A DNA stretch of 64,000 nt from Hungatella sp. UBA4396 (lineage in GTDB: Bacteria > Bacillota > Clostridia > Lachnospirales > Lachnospiraceae): the NCBI GenBank assembly GCA_002389905.1, contig DGRE01000045.1, forward strand, positions 158,604 to 222,603, read 5' to 3'. Every line of letters begins with the position of its first letter. Within the stretch, counting starts at the first letter, position 1. Below the pieces are notes generated by a model. The model ran no database searches. It saw only the letters and a program-made list of their open reading frames with translations, and was not told the origin of the DNA. The translations under genes and the position numbers were made by a program. Positions 43,395 through 52,425 of this stretch are shown piece by piece.

Positions 43395-44613
43395 TGAAAA
43401 CCAGAAACGAGTGTTGAAGGTTTTTTTGGATCAATATGAAAACAGCAAGACCTATCTTGGTGAAAATAAGGTTACTCAGAATTTTGCTGTCTTGCCGGGA
43501 AAAGTGTTTGATAGTTATGATTCAGATTATGCGGATATGGATCTTGTACGTGATTTTGAAAATCAGATGAAGGAGATGGAGGATGACGGTCTTATCTTCG
43601 TGAAACGCAGCAGGGGAATGATTGAAAAACTGACAGCGAATCCTGAGAAATGGGAAGATTATTATGAGATTCTGCAGAGGAAGGACAAGCGTTTTTTGCA
43701 GATGTTGCAGATAGAATTATATGAGAAATATTTGGATGATGGGACTTTGATAGCTCGGTTCTGCCAGAATCAGATTGAAAGGCTGCAGACAAATAAAAAG
43801 GCTGTTTATAAAATGCAGGATGCAGAGGCAATATTAAAGCTTTGCAGCTTTATACTGAAAAACCAGGAAGATATTCTGGAGCGGGAATTGTCAGTGGCGG
43901 TTTTGGGGGATAGTAAACGATGGGAAAAAACGTACCGTTCCAGAGTCTGTGGTCTTCTAAGGAAATACGGAGATTATGATAAGCTGTTGTTGGGAATCTC
44001 TGATATAGAAGACAAAGAGGATAAACGGGAAATGGAGAGAATCCTTTTGGCAGAACATCATGTATATTCTAATCCATCTTATGTGTATTTTAAGGGAAAT
44101 GCGGAAATCTTTTTTGATAATGGGCAGGAAATACAGGTGAATTTACATCTTCCTATGGCGTTTTCAACAGAGACATTAAAGCATTTAAAATTTATCCGGA
44201 TTCTTGATAAATGTGTGATGACCATAGAAAATTTGACGTCTTTTAATCGAATCGAAAAAGAAAATACATTTATGATTTTTTTGAGTGGTTATCATAATTC
44301 AGCGAAGCAAAAACTTATTAGGAAAATATATGATATAAATTCTGGCCTGGAATGGCGCCATTTTGGTGATATCGATCCGGATGGTTTCTATATCATTGAA
44401 AACCTGAGAAGGGGAACGGAGATTGATTTTAGGCCGGTTTATATGGGTATAGATATTCTTAAGCAATATAAAGCATATGCGAAGCCATTGACAGACCATG
44501 ATATACGGAAAGCAAATGCGTTGCTGGATTATGAAATGTATGCTGATATTATGAGGTATATGTTAGACGTAGGAAAGAAACTGGAACAGGAAATTGTCAG
44601 TTGGATGGGGTAA
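43384..44613 (+). CDS. jetD: Wadjet protein JetD (DUF3322/DUF2220 nuclease)
   Basis: A 409-residue Toprim-fold nuclease subunit. The N-terminal part contains a winged-helix and helical arm (DUF3322-like). The C-terminal Toprim domain has the acidic metal site WRHFGDIDPDGFYII, with Asp329 and Asp331, and the later PLTDHDIRKAN. JetD cuts plasmid DNA in the family. The ATG at 43375 is immediately after GGAG and so poorly placed; the ATG at 43384 is nine bases away and is preferred. It overlaps the end of jetC by 11 bases. Confidence 0.88.
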   Translation: MIFSENQKRVLKVFLDQYENSKTYLGENKVTQNFAVLPGKVFDSYDSDYADMDLVRDFENQMKEMEDDGLIFVKRSRGMIEKLTANPEKWEDYYEILQRKDKRFLQMLQIELYEKYLDDGTLIARFCQNQIERLQTNKKAVYKMQDAEAILKLCSFILKNQEDILERELSVAVLGDSKRWEKTYRSRVCGLLRKYGDYDKLLLGISDIEDKEDKREMERILLAEHHVYSNPSYVYFKGNAEIFFDNGQEIQVNLHLPMAFSTETLKHLKFIRILDKCVMTIENLTSFNRIEKENTFMIFLSGYHNSAKQKLIRKIYDINSGLEWRHFGDIDPDGFYIIENLRRGTEIDFRPVYMGIDILKQYKAYAKPLTDHDIRKANALLDYEMYADIMRYMLDVGKKLEQEIVSWMG

Positions 44614-44676
44614 GATGTTAATTATGCATCTTTAAATGCTTTGAGTGATTGCAATGGGCAATGAAAGGAGAAGATA

Positions 44677-45021
44677 ATGGCAAAATATACAGATGATGAG
44701 ATACGTGATATGGCGAAAATAACATGCAAAATTGCTGGTGAATATTTAGGGATATCGTCTATGGCGGTGAGTATCGGTATGAGAAATGGCCTTTTACCAA
44801 TTGGATTTGCCATTCATAATGAGGAACGTGACAGAAGATATTCGGAAAGTTGGTCGTACCATATTATTCCCGAACGACTTATTGCATATAATTATGGAAA
44901 GATTAATGAAATTCAGGTTCAGAATATCGAAAAAAATTTGACTACAATCATAGAAAAATTTGAAGAACTGAAACAAGATCTGCTTTTTATATTAAGCGAA
45001 GACGCAGAATCGAAGATGTAG
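44677..45021 (+). CDS. Small helix-turn-helix-like protein
   Basis: 114 residues. The first half (KITCKIAGEYLGISSMAVSIGMRNGLLPIGFAIHNEERDRRYSESWSYHIIPERLIAYNYG) resembles the excisionase-like/MerR-type HTH proteins of Firmicute phages and islands, in which a HTH is followed by a wing and a short signature with LPIGFA. The second half is an amphipathic helix (coiled-coil tendency). It lies 63 bases after jetD on the same strand, preceded by AAAGGAGA. It could regulate the island or its mobility; this is inference. Confidence 0.78.
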   Translation: MAKYTDDEIRDMAKITCKIAGEYLGISSMAVSIGMRNGLLPIGFAIHNEERDRRYSESWSYHIIPERLIAYNYGKINEIQVQNIEKNLTTIIEKFEELKQDLLFILSEDAESKM

Positions 45022-45096
45022 AATTGTTTGAGTATGCGTTTTCGCTATCCAAGTATAAAGATGAAGAGAAAAAATATGAAGGGAGAAGGGGCGGGC

Positions 45097-46452
45097 ATGA
45101 CAAGTAAAAAGATGATTACTTTAACAAGACAGCAGTTATATGATGAGGTGTGGAAACAGTCAGCGGCTAAGGTTGCAAAAAAGTATAGTTTACATTATGG
45201 CCGCTTGATAAGCAGTTTGAAACAGGCTAATATTCCATATCCTTCTTCTGGATATTGGACAAGGGTAGATCATGGAAAAGATGTATCAGCAGAATTAGTT
45301 CCATTGTCAGGTGATAGAGAATCAATAGTGGAACTTGCACTGATAGATGCTGTAGTAACCAGAAAACGGAAGGAACTTGTTGATGTAATAGAGAAAGAAG
45401 AAAATTGGAAACAATCAGAGGATGAGCACCAGTCCGGTAAGACAGAGGCTGATACGATACCTGTTTCTATAACTATGGAAATTCCGGATACAGTTCTGGA
45501 TTATTTAGTAGATGACGAAAGAACAAAAGTGATTGAAGCAATTAATAACTTGGAGATTAATCAAAATGCTCATCTGCATAAAAGTTTAGTTGTATATAAA
45601 ACTTTGATAAAGGAATATAAAGACTCTCTCAAGAACAATAATTTCTCAATAAAAAATAGACATTATTATGACAGGGGTAAGGTGGTAGAACCACCTCAAT
45701 TCATAAATGATATTTCTGAGAATGGGTTGAGCCGGATTATTTCAATTATGGATGTCATATTTAAAACGGTAGAAAAACTGGAAGGAGAAGTACAAAGGGA
45801 TTTATCTGTAAAAATTCGTCAGGATATTGTGCGTTTTAAATTTGCGGAAGCGCAGGATAAAGTTCCTCATGAAATAACAAAACAAGAAGCTAAGGAATTA
45901 CTGGAATATAAGGAGGCAAAACGTTTTGGTAGATATGCGAGTGAACCGAAAATAAGAAAATATGATAATGTGTATAATGGAAAACTTAGAATTGTGTTTG
46001 ACGATAGTTCTTATATCAGGGACAATGCAGAAGTTAAATTGGAAGATCGCCTGAACGAAATCATGATCCGACTTTATGAAATTTCTGAGGCACACAGAAT
46101 AGATCGGGTAAAGCGAGAGGAACAGCAACGGTTATATCTGGAAGCGAGGTTGCGGGAAGAGGAGTTGAAAGAAAGGAAAAGGAAAGAAACGTTGAAAACG
46201 CAGGCATTGGAAAATGTAGCGAAGGATTATCAGATTGCTTGTGAAATAAGGAATTACATAGCCGCAGTAATTAATAAAGGTGAGTTGACTGAAGTTGATT
46301 TCGAATGGATTGAATGGGCGAAGAAGAAAGCAGATTGGTATGATCCGATTGTGGCCAGGGAAGATGAGTATTTGGGGAAACGGGATCATTCGTTAACGAT
46401 GGAAGATAAAGTGTTGATAAAGAAAAAACAGAGTAGTGTATATGGTTGGTAA
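45097..46452 (+). CDS. Unrecognised 451-residue protein with DNA-binding-like head
   Basis: I do not recognise a named family. The N-terminus (LTRQQLYDEVWKQSAAKVAKKYSLHYGRLISSLKQANIPYPSSGYWTRVDHGK) looks like a DNA-binding helix-turn-helix of phage/island proteins: a helix, then KKYSLHYGRLISSLKQANIP as a candidate recognition unit. The middle is helical. Residues 345-415 form a long charged coiled coil (RVKREEQQRLYLEARLREEE...). There is no nuclease or ATPase motif. The frame opens at 45028; the ATG at 45097 behind GGGAGAAGGGG is more natural. It lies 75 bases after the HTH gene within the defence island. Confidence 0.75.
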   Translation: MTSKKMITLTRQQLYDEVWKQSAAKVAKKYSLHYGRLISSLKQANIPYPSSGYWTRVDHGKDVSAELVPLSGDRESIVELALIDAVVTRKRKELVDVIEKEENWKQSEDEHQSGKTEADTIPVSITMEIPDTVLDYLVDDERTKVIEAINNLEINQNAHLHKSLVVYKTLIKEYKDSLKNNNFSIKNRHYYDRGKVVEPPQFINDISENGLSRIISIMDVIFKTVEKLEGEVQRDLSVKIRQDIVRFKFAEAQDKVPHEITKQEAKELLEYKEAKRFGRYASEPKIRKYDNVYNGKLRIVFDDSSYIRDNAEVKLEDRLNEIMIRLYEISEAHRIDRVKREEQQRLYLEARLREEELKERKRKETLKTQALENVAKDYQIACEIRNYIAAVINKGELTEVDFEWIEWAKKKADWYDPIVAREDEYLGKRDHSLTMEDKVLIKKKQSSVYGW

Positions 46453-46531
46453 ATACTATATGTTTTGCTGCAAATTGTTTTGAGATAATAAGGTGAAAAA
46501 TAAGTAATTCAAATATTGTGAGGGAAATTCT

Positions 46532-47581
46532 ATGGCAAAAGACTTGAAGATATCTAATGATTCATATTTTAGCGATTGGATGAAGAGAATAAAATTACGA
46601 ATACGAGAGAGCCAATTGAAAGCAGCAGTGCGGGTAAATACTGAGCTGCTTCGTTTGTATTGGGATTTGGGAAAAGATATCGTTCAACGAGGAGTAGAAG
46701 CAAAATGGGGAAGTAAAATTTATTCTACTATGAGTGCTGAACTTAAAGCTGAATTTCCAGGGCTGGATGGCTTTTCGGTGACAAATTTAAAATATATGAA
46801 GCGGTTTTATCTATTTTATTATGATGATAATGAAATTAGTCAACAGCTTGTTGACCAATTTGAAAAGATATGTATGATTCCTTGGGGCCATCAGATATTG
46901 TTGATTTCTAAATGTCGTACGGTACAAGAAGCGTTGTTTTACATTAATAAGACATTGGAGAATGGCTGGAGTAGAGCAATGCTTTTGAATTTTTTGGAAA
47001 CGGATCTGTATGAAAGACAAGGAAAAGCAATATCGAATTTTTCTAGGTTATTACCTGATACACATAGTGACCTGGCAAAGGAAACATTAAAAGACCCATA
47101 TAATTTTGATTTTTTGACTCTAAGTGAAGGTTATAAAGAGAGGGAATTAGAAGATGCATTAACATCAAATATAACAAAATTTCTGTTGGAATTAGGTCAG
47201 GGATTTGCTTTTGTGGGAAGACAAGTGCCAGTGCAAATAGGTGAAAGAGAATTATTTATCGACTTATTGTTTTATCATCTTGAGTTGAGATGTTTTGTTG
47301 TTGTAGAACTTAAGGTATGTGAATTTGATCCTGCATTTACCGGTCAGCTAGGGGTATATGTTACTGCAATTAATCATCAGAGGAAAAAGAAAACTGACAA
47401 TGAGACTTTAGGATTGCTTATATGTAAAACAAAAGATAATGTGATGGCTGAATACTCATTAGAGGCAAGCAGTCAACCCATTGGTATTTCAGAATATAAG
47501 TTGAAAGACTTATTGCCGAATGAATATAAGAGCAGTCTGCCTTCTATAGAGGAAATAGAAAAATCTTTAAAAGATTTATAG
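46532..47581 (+). CDS. YhcG/DUF1016 family PDDEXK nuclease
   Basis: 349 residues. The DUF1016 N-terminal domain (RIRESQLKAAVRVNTELLRLYWDLGKDI...) is followed by the C-terminal PDDEXK nuclease: Asp244 in LFIDLLFYH and Glu259-x-Lys261 in FVVVELK, preceded by QGFAFVGRQVPVQIG. All three catalytic residues are present. The family is widespread in defence islands and restriction-related loci; a DNA-cutting role is likely but its trigger is unknown. It starts behind GAGGGAAATTCT and lies 79 bases after the previous gene. It is the last intact island gene before the decayed stretch. Confidence 0.88.
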   Translation: MAKDLKISNDSYFSDWMKRIKLRIRESQLKAAVRVNTELLRLYWDLGKDIVQRGVEAKWGSKIYSTMSAELKAEFPGLDGFSVTNLKYMKRFYLFYYDDNEISQQLVDQFEKICMIPWGHQILLISKCRTVQEALFYINKTLENGWSRAMLLNFLETDLYERQGKAISNFSRLLPDTHSDLAKETLKDPYNFDFLTLSEGYKERELEDALTSNITKFLLELGQGFAFVGRQVPVQIGERELFIDLLFYHLELRCFVVVELKVCEFDPAFTGQLGVYVTAINHQRKKKTDNETLGLLICKTKDNVMAEYSLEASSQPIGISEYKLKDLLPNEYKSSLPSIEEIEKSLKDL

Positions 47582-47881
47582 GAATAAAGATTTATGGGAT
47601 GAGGGAGTTAACCTTCCACCAAGGTATAGCTATGTTCTATTGGAATATTACTATAAGGCAGATGGTAAGTGGGAACGAAGGTGTGCGGAAGATGAGAGCT
47701 AGAAAATGGTGTAAATATAAATGGCATTATTCTTATGGATAGGTTTATAGAATTGGAAAAGGTGGGTGTTGTGTTATGTGGGATGTTGAAAGAATTATCA
47801 GTGCTATTAATAAAGTTATCATTATATAATTAATACAGCTATTTTATAAAAACAAGTTTGAATGAAAAAAATGCTGAAAAT

Positions 47882-47992
47882 ATACCTGCCGCTGAGGGGG
47901 TACTAGGTGCAATGGTCATTAGAATTACAGCAACAAGGAACGTTGAGTGCGTGGTTCTGATGCAACGTTGTGGTATAGAAAGCGAAAAATAG
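47882..47992 (+). pseudogene. Peptide remnant, copy A
   Basis: Reads IPAAEGVLGAMVIRITATR then NVECVVLMQRC and a TAG. Bases 47888-47958 match 55478-55548 at about 51 of 71 positions. I do not recognise the parent protein. Confidence 0.5.
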
Positions 47993-48024
47993 GATTTAAC
48001 CACAAGATGTTGTGGTTTGTGGAC

Positions 48025-48077
48025 AAAAAAGGGGCTAAAATCAGAGCGAAAAGTGCACGATTTTACGCCCCTTTTTC
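48025..48077 (+). terminator. Hairpin in the decayed region
   Basis: AAAAAAGGGGCTAAAATC pairs with GATTTTACGCCCCTTTTT (one mismatch) around a 16-base loop, with T-run. Confidence 0.6.
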
Positions 48078-48678
48078 AACGAAAAATACTGATGCAGAAG
48101 CCGGATTTTTAGATATAGCCCTCAAAATGATACCCTATTATTTCCTCTTATGAAAATGGGGATTTTGCTTAATGGTACTGTACCCATACGATCATCAATA
48201 AAAGCAATTGACGAAGGTGAGGGTGGTGCGGTATTAAATGCCTTGATGGAATATCTGTCAGCAGAGCTTTTAGTACATTGAGCTACCTGATTTTTTATAA
48301 AACGGGCTGGAGTCCTTCGTTCATTTTACACAACCCATAGTGTGGCTGTTTTCAGGTGAAAAGAATTATGGGATGCGTAATTCATTTACTAAACCTTGGC
48401 TATCAAGACCGTAAGGAGAAGAAATCTACAAAATGCTTATCGGCAAAAATTCTATTTGCGGAAAAGATCAAGATGGAACAGGGGATATTGAGATGAGTGC
48501 AATCAATCATGAGTCTGATGGGATTTTTTGCACTGGAAGGTGGCGTAGGGGAAAATTGTGATTGACGATGCCCTGTATTATTGGATATAATAAGGTTAGC
48601 TATAAGCAAAGTAAAGAAGTTCTTGCAGCGCAAGGGCTTTTTTGTTATAACGATGTAGAAATTAGGCGGTGAGATGAA

Positions 48679-49458
48679 GTGGCGAACAGATTTGAAGATA
48701 AGGTGGCCTCGGTGAGCAAAGCCCTGACCATATTGGAAGTATTGAGCAACGAGCCGGAGGGATTGGGGCTGCTGGAAATCAGCAGCCGCGTGGATATGCA
48801 TAAGACTACGGTGTACCGCCTCCTGACATCACTGATGGAGAAGAACTTTGTCGAGCAGGATGAACAGACGGGAAGATACTCTATGGGTCTTAAAATACTG
48901 AGCCTGGCCAATGCATTCTATGAGAAGGTAGATATCCGGATAATTATACGTAAATACATATCCGGACTTTTGGCCGGAGAGATGACTCCCTCTCCTGAAG
49001 GCCGTTGTACAGAAGAAGGTTTCCTGTTGGTCAGCAAACGTATGGAACAAAATTTTGTTGTGATGGACTGTCTGGAAGGCGGTATGCTGGCACCTCTGCG
49101 TGTGGGAGAGGTACTTGCAAGGGAGAGTATTATCGTGAAGACTTGCTGTGCCAACATTGCAGTTTGGCAGCAAGGCAAAAACATGTATCCGCCAGGGCTT
49201 ACCATGAAGCAGGAAGCAGAATACCGCCAGGAACTTAAGAATATCTCGATTCAGGGTTACGGATATTCGGAACGGGACGTGGGGGCTCTCCCCTGTGTAG
49301 CAGCGCCTGTCTTCGATTATTCCAAAAATCTGGTATGCGTGTTAAGCATCCATTCCATATCTTTGGAGGATCAGAAGGTACGCTCCAGAAAAATATTAGA
49401 TTTGATGAATACAGTAAACCGTATTTCCGGCGAGCTGGGTTATGCAGGATATTTATAG
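48679..49458 (+). CDS. IclR family transcriptional regulator
   Basis: 259 residues. Starts with GTG behind AGGCGGTGAG. The N-terminal winged helix is SVSKALTILEVLSNEPEGLGLLEISSRVDMHKTTVYRLLTSL, followed by the effector-binding GAF-like domain (DCLEGGMLAPLRVGEVL, GYGYSERDVGALPCVAAPVFDY, LSIHSI). It is upstream of a catabolic-type operon on the same strand, separated by a terminator and a promoter with IclR-like palindromes, so it probably controls that operon in response to a small acid or amide; the ligand is unknown. Confidence 0.92.
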   Translation: MANRFEDKVASVSKALTILEVLSNEPEGLGLLEISSRVDMHKTTVYRLLTSLMEKNFVEQDEQTGRYSMGLKILSLANAFYEKVDIRIIIRKYISGLLAGEMTPSPEGRCTEEGFLLVSKRMEQNFVVMDCLEGGMLAPLRVGEVLARESIIVKTCCANIAVWQQGKNMYPPGLTMKQEAEYRQELKNISIQGYGYSERDVGALPCVAAPVFDYSKNLVCVLSIHSISLEDQKVRSRKILDLMNTVNRISGELGYAGYL

Positions 49459-49489
49459 ATAAATGAAAAGAATATGTAATGACGCTTAC

Positions 49490-49542
49490 AAGGGCGTGGA
49501 GAAGAGAGAGGAATGAGATCTCTTCCCCATGCCCTTAATTTT
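49490..49542 (+). terminator. Terminator after iclR gene
   Basis: AAGGGC-G-TGG-A-GAAGAGA pairs with TCTCTTC-CC-CATGCCCTT (small bulges), followed by AATTTT. Confidence 0.75.
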
Positions 49543-49577
49543 GTGTTTGTGCATTTATGATAAAATAAAAAAAATAA

Positions 49578-49606
49578 TTGACATTAAAGTATAAAAGATG
49601 TATTAT
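49578..49606 (+). promoter_or_regulatory. Promoter of the FAD/permease/HyuA operon
   Basis: A perfect TTGACA (49578-49583), 17 bases, then TATTAT (49601-49606). The predicted start is near 49613, just before the palindromes. Confidence 0.8.
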
Positions 49607-49620
49607 AAAAACACAAAATC

Positions 49621-49687
49621 GTTTCGCAATACGAAACTAATATAAATAATAAACCGCAATGCGAAATGATTATGAAAAATACGAAAT
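49621..49687. promoter_or_regulatory. Candidate IclR operator array
   Basis: Site 1 at 49621-49637 is a perfect palindrome, GTTTCG-CAATA-CGAAAC. Site 2 at 49651-49667 keeps the right half (AAACCGCAATGCGAAAT). Site 3 at 49679-49687 keeps ATACGAAAT only. The spacing between site 1 and site 2 starts is 30 bases, about three helical turns. The array lies between the promoter and the first gene, as expected for repression. Confidence 0.75.
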
Positions 49688-49703
49688 TTAAAAGGAGGCA
49701 ACT

Positions 49704-51077
49704 ATGGAAAGGTACACAGCAAAGGTCAGCGGTGTGACAACTGCGGATGTAATTGTGTGTGGAGGGGGATGTGCCGGTGTGGTGGCAGCGATTGCCAGTG
49801 CCAGGAACGGGGTTAAGACAGTTTTGCTGGAAAGGACGTCCATTGTAGGAGGAACAGCGACGAATGGTTTGGTCGGACCATTCATGACATGTTTTGACCC
49901 TTCAGGCGAGCAGCAGATCATCAAAGGGATTTTTAATGAAATTATTGAGAGAATGGAAGAAAAAGGCGGTGCTGTTCATCCTTCTAAGACAGGTGCCGTG
50001 AGTAACTATGGCTGTTATATCAAGCTCCGTCATAATAATGTAACTCCGTTTCATCCGGAGACACTGAAAATGGTGCTTTTGGAGATGCTGGTGGAAGCCG
50101 GCGTGGAATGTTATTTGAATACCACCATACTGGATGTGGAAAAGGATGGGGACAGAGTTACCGGAATCGTCGCATTTGATGGAAACGATCTCCGGCTGTT
50201 TGAGGGGAAAATCGTAATAGACTGTACCGGAGATGCCTTTGTAAATGTAAAGGCAGGCGCCGCATGTGAGATGGAAGATGTGGAGACAGGACTTCAGCCC
50301 ATGACACTGTTTTTCTGGATTTACAACGCTGATGATGAGAAAATCGAAGAATTTCTGAGCCAGGACGAGGAAACAAGATACCTGCCCTACCATCATATCA
50401 TTGAAAAGGCAAGGCAGGAAGGCAGATTCAACATTAACCGGAATAAGATAGGCATGTATCACATGGTCAATCCGGGAGAGTGGAGGCTTAATACCACCCG
50501 TATCCAGGGGAGGAATCCGGTGGATACACAGGATATGAATCAGGCTTATATCGACGGAATGAGACAGGTGGATTTTCTCATGGAATTCTTCAAACAGCTT
50601 CCGGGCCTGGAAAACGCACGTCTGGCTCAGGTGGGTGCAAACGTGGGAGTCAGGGAATCAAGACGAATCATAGGCGAATACATATTGACGGAACAGGATA
50701 TGATTGAGAACACAGAGTTCCCGGATACCATAGCGCTGTGCAGTTATCCGGTAGATTTGCATCCGGCGAAAGGAGCTCTCACCGGGACGAGCTATAAAAA
50801 AGAACACACCGATGTGGCCGATGTATATGAGATCCCATTCCGTATCCTTCTGACCAGAGATCTGGATAATGTCCTGACAGCAGGCCGCTGTGTGTCGGCA
50901 ACTCATGAGGCGCTGGGAGCCATCCGGATTATGCCGAGTGTCTTCGCCATGGCTCAGGCAGCCGGAACAGCTGCTGCCCTGGCTGCCGGAAGTGATATAA
51001 AGCTAAAGCAGCTTGATACGGGAAGGCTGCAGGAGATACTGGAAGCACAGGGACAATGCCTGAAGAGGCATGAATAA
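49704..51077 (+). CDS. FAD-dependent oxidoreductase (FAD_oxidored family)
   Basis: A 457-residue flavoprotein. The FAD Rossmann motif is near the start (ADVIVCGGGCAGVVAAIASARNG, i.e. GxGxxG in a modified GGGCAG form), followed by LLERTSIVGGTATNG, and the C-terminal GALTGTSY and CVSATHEALGAIRIMPSVFAMAQAAG of PF12831-type enzymes. The family oxidises or reduces small hydroxy-, keto- or imino-type compounds; no substrate is known here. AAAAGGAGG precedes the ATG. It is the first gene of the operon. Confidence 0.9.
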   Translation: MERYTAKVSGVTTADVIVCGGGCAGVVAAIASARNGVKTVLLERTSIVGGTATNGLVGPFMTCFDPSGEQQIIKGIFNEIIERMEEKGGAVHPSKTGAVSNYGCYIKLRHNNVTPFHPETLKMVLLEMLVEAGVECYLNTTILDVEKDGDRVTGIVAFDGNDLRLFEGKIVIDCTGDAFVNVKAGAACEMEDVETGLQPMTLFFWIYNADDEKIEEFLSQDEETRYLPYHHIIEKARQEGRFNINRNKIGMYHMVNPGEWRLNTTRIQGRNPVDTQDMNQAYIDGMRQVDFLMEFFKQLPGLENARLAQVGANVGVRESRRIIGEYILTEQDMIENTEFPDTIALCSYPVDLHPAKGALTGTSYKKEHTDVADVYEIPFRILLTRDLDNVLTAGRCVSATHEALGAIRIMPSVFAMAQAAGTAAALAAGSDIKLKQLDTGRLQEILEAQGQCLKRHE

Positions 51078-51121
51078 ATGAAAAATACATTCTTATTCAG
51101 AAGAAAGAAGAGGGTTGGGAT

Positions 51122-52402
51122 ATGAATATGACAACAGTTTTGATTATAGCGGCATTTGTCATGATCGTTGCCTTGATGGTAACCGATAAAATCAATGCAG
51201 TGGCTGCTTTGCCGCTTATGGCAGTGGTACTCTGCCTTATCGTAAGAATACCTGTAAAAACAATTATGAATGATGTTGTAGGCGGCGGTATCTCGGGTCT
51301 GTCGGGCGCTATCTTTTCAACATTGATAGCGGCTGTGTTGGGAGAAGTGATCCGAAAGACAGGCATTGCTGAGAAATTAATCCGCAGTGCGGCAGAAATG
51401 GGAGGGGATAATCCATATTTTATGGCTATTCTTTGTTTTCTGGCCTGCGGTTTTTGCTTCATCGGTTTAAGCGGAGTAGGCGCTAAGATTATGCTTGGCT
51501 TAATTGTGTTCCCGATTATGCTGTCTGTCGGTGTACCTAAGGTGATTGCAGCTTTTGTCATGCTTGCGGGAACGTCTATTGGATATTTCATGAATGTGGC
51601 AAGATGGACGTTCATCGGTAATCTTGTAGGGTTGGAAGCGTCAGACCCGCTTGTGAAGAATACGGCTATCATGCTGATTATTCCAGGTATTATTATCAGT
51701 ATTCTTTTAATTGTAATTGGAATCAAGGTAAAGGGGCCGGTATTTTCCTGGTCCGCAGAGAATAAATCAGCCTCAGCCAATGACAGCGACGTACCTCTTT
51801 ACGCCGTACTCGCTCCGGTGATTCCGCTGGTACTTGTTATGGCATTTAAGTGGGACGTAAATACTGCATTGATTGCAGGTATCATCTATGCGGTTTTATG
51901 CACCCAATGGAAAGTGGGATTCAAAGGTTCCCTGGATTTAATCAACAAAGCCGCATTTGACGGTTTTGCCAATGTTTCTGTGACGATCGTGATTATGATG
52001 GGAATCGGTATGGTATTGGCAGCTGCAAAACAGGAGCTGTTACTGGCGCCGATTCAGGAGCTGCTTACAAAGGTGGTCCCCACATCCCCCTTTATGATTA
52101 TTCTTGTATTCGGAGCCATCGGACCGTTCCTGACAATGTACCGAGGACCGTTAAATCCCTGGGGTTTGGGCGCTGCGCTGATCGGTATCTTACTGGGAAC
52201 AGGACTTCCCATCGGGCTGATTGTAACTTTGGCCTGGCTTTATGATTATTATGTGGCAGTGAATGACCCGACGGCTTCACAGGTAACTTGGGCATGCGGT
52301 TATATGCAGTTAGGAGTTGGAAAGTATACGCGGGGCACATTCCTGGTTGATGCTTTCTTTGTACTGGCAGGCGTCATTCTTGCGGTAGTATTTTTTATGT
52401 AG
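51122..52402 (+). CDS. Citrate/gluconate-type (ion transporter superfamily) permease
   Basis: A 426-residue polytopic membrane protein with about 11 helices. Gly-rich motifs GGGISGLSGAIFSTLIAAVLGEVIRKTG and LTMYRGPLNPWGLGAAL resemble CitMHS/GntP-like organic anion carriers. It should bring in the organic acid or amide handled by the operon. The start is the ATG after AGAAGAGGGTTGG; an in-frame ATG two codons later is possible. It lies 44 bases after the oxidoreductase gene. Confidence 0.82.
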   Translation: MNMTTVLIIAAFVMIVALMVTDKINAVAALPLMAVVLCLIVRIPVKTIMNDVVGGGISGLSGAIFSTLIAAVLGEVIRKTGIAEKLIRSAAEMGGDNPYFMAILCFLACGFCFIGLSGVGAKIMLGLIVFPIMLSVGVPKVIAAFVMLAGTSIGYFMNVARWTFIGNLVGLEASDPLVKNTAIMLIIPGIIISILLIVIGIKVKGPVFSWSAENKSASANDSDVPLYAVLAPVIPLVLVMAFKWDVNTALIAGIIYAVLCTQWKVGFKGSLDLINKAAFDGFANVSVTIVIMMGIGMVLAAAKQELLLAPIQELLTKVVPTSPFMIILVFGAIGPFLTMYRGPLNPWGLGAALIGILLGTGLPIGLIVTLAWLYDYYVAVNDPTASQVTWACGYMQLGVGKYTRGTFLVDAFFVLAGVILAVVFFM

Positions 52403-52425
52403 TAAATTGAGTAAATGAGGAAAAG

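Larger units (their letters stand above)
47582..48678. other. Decayed gene remnants
   Basis: 1097 bases without an intact gene. Translated pieces include LWDEGVNLPPRYSYVLLEYY (47594 on, plus strand), a peptide at 47882-47992 with GAMVIRITATRNVECVVLM, and EGEGGAVLNALMEYLSAELL before a TGA at 48279. A hairpin lies at 48025-48077. These look like the tails of lost mobile-element or island genes. No inverted repeats of an insertion sequence could be found. Confidence 0.6.

Noticed and set aside
47947..48153. A 68-codon plus-strand frame in the decayed region
   Set aside because: It runs through a terminator-like hairpin and across remnant copy A in another frame; no ribosome binding site.
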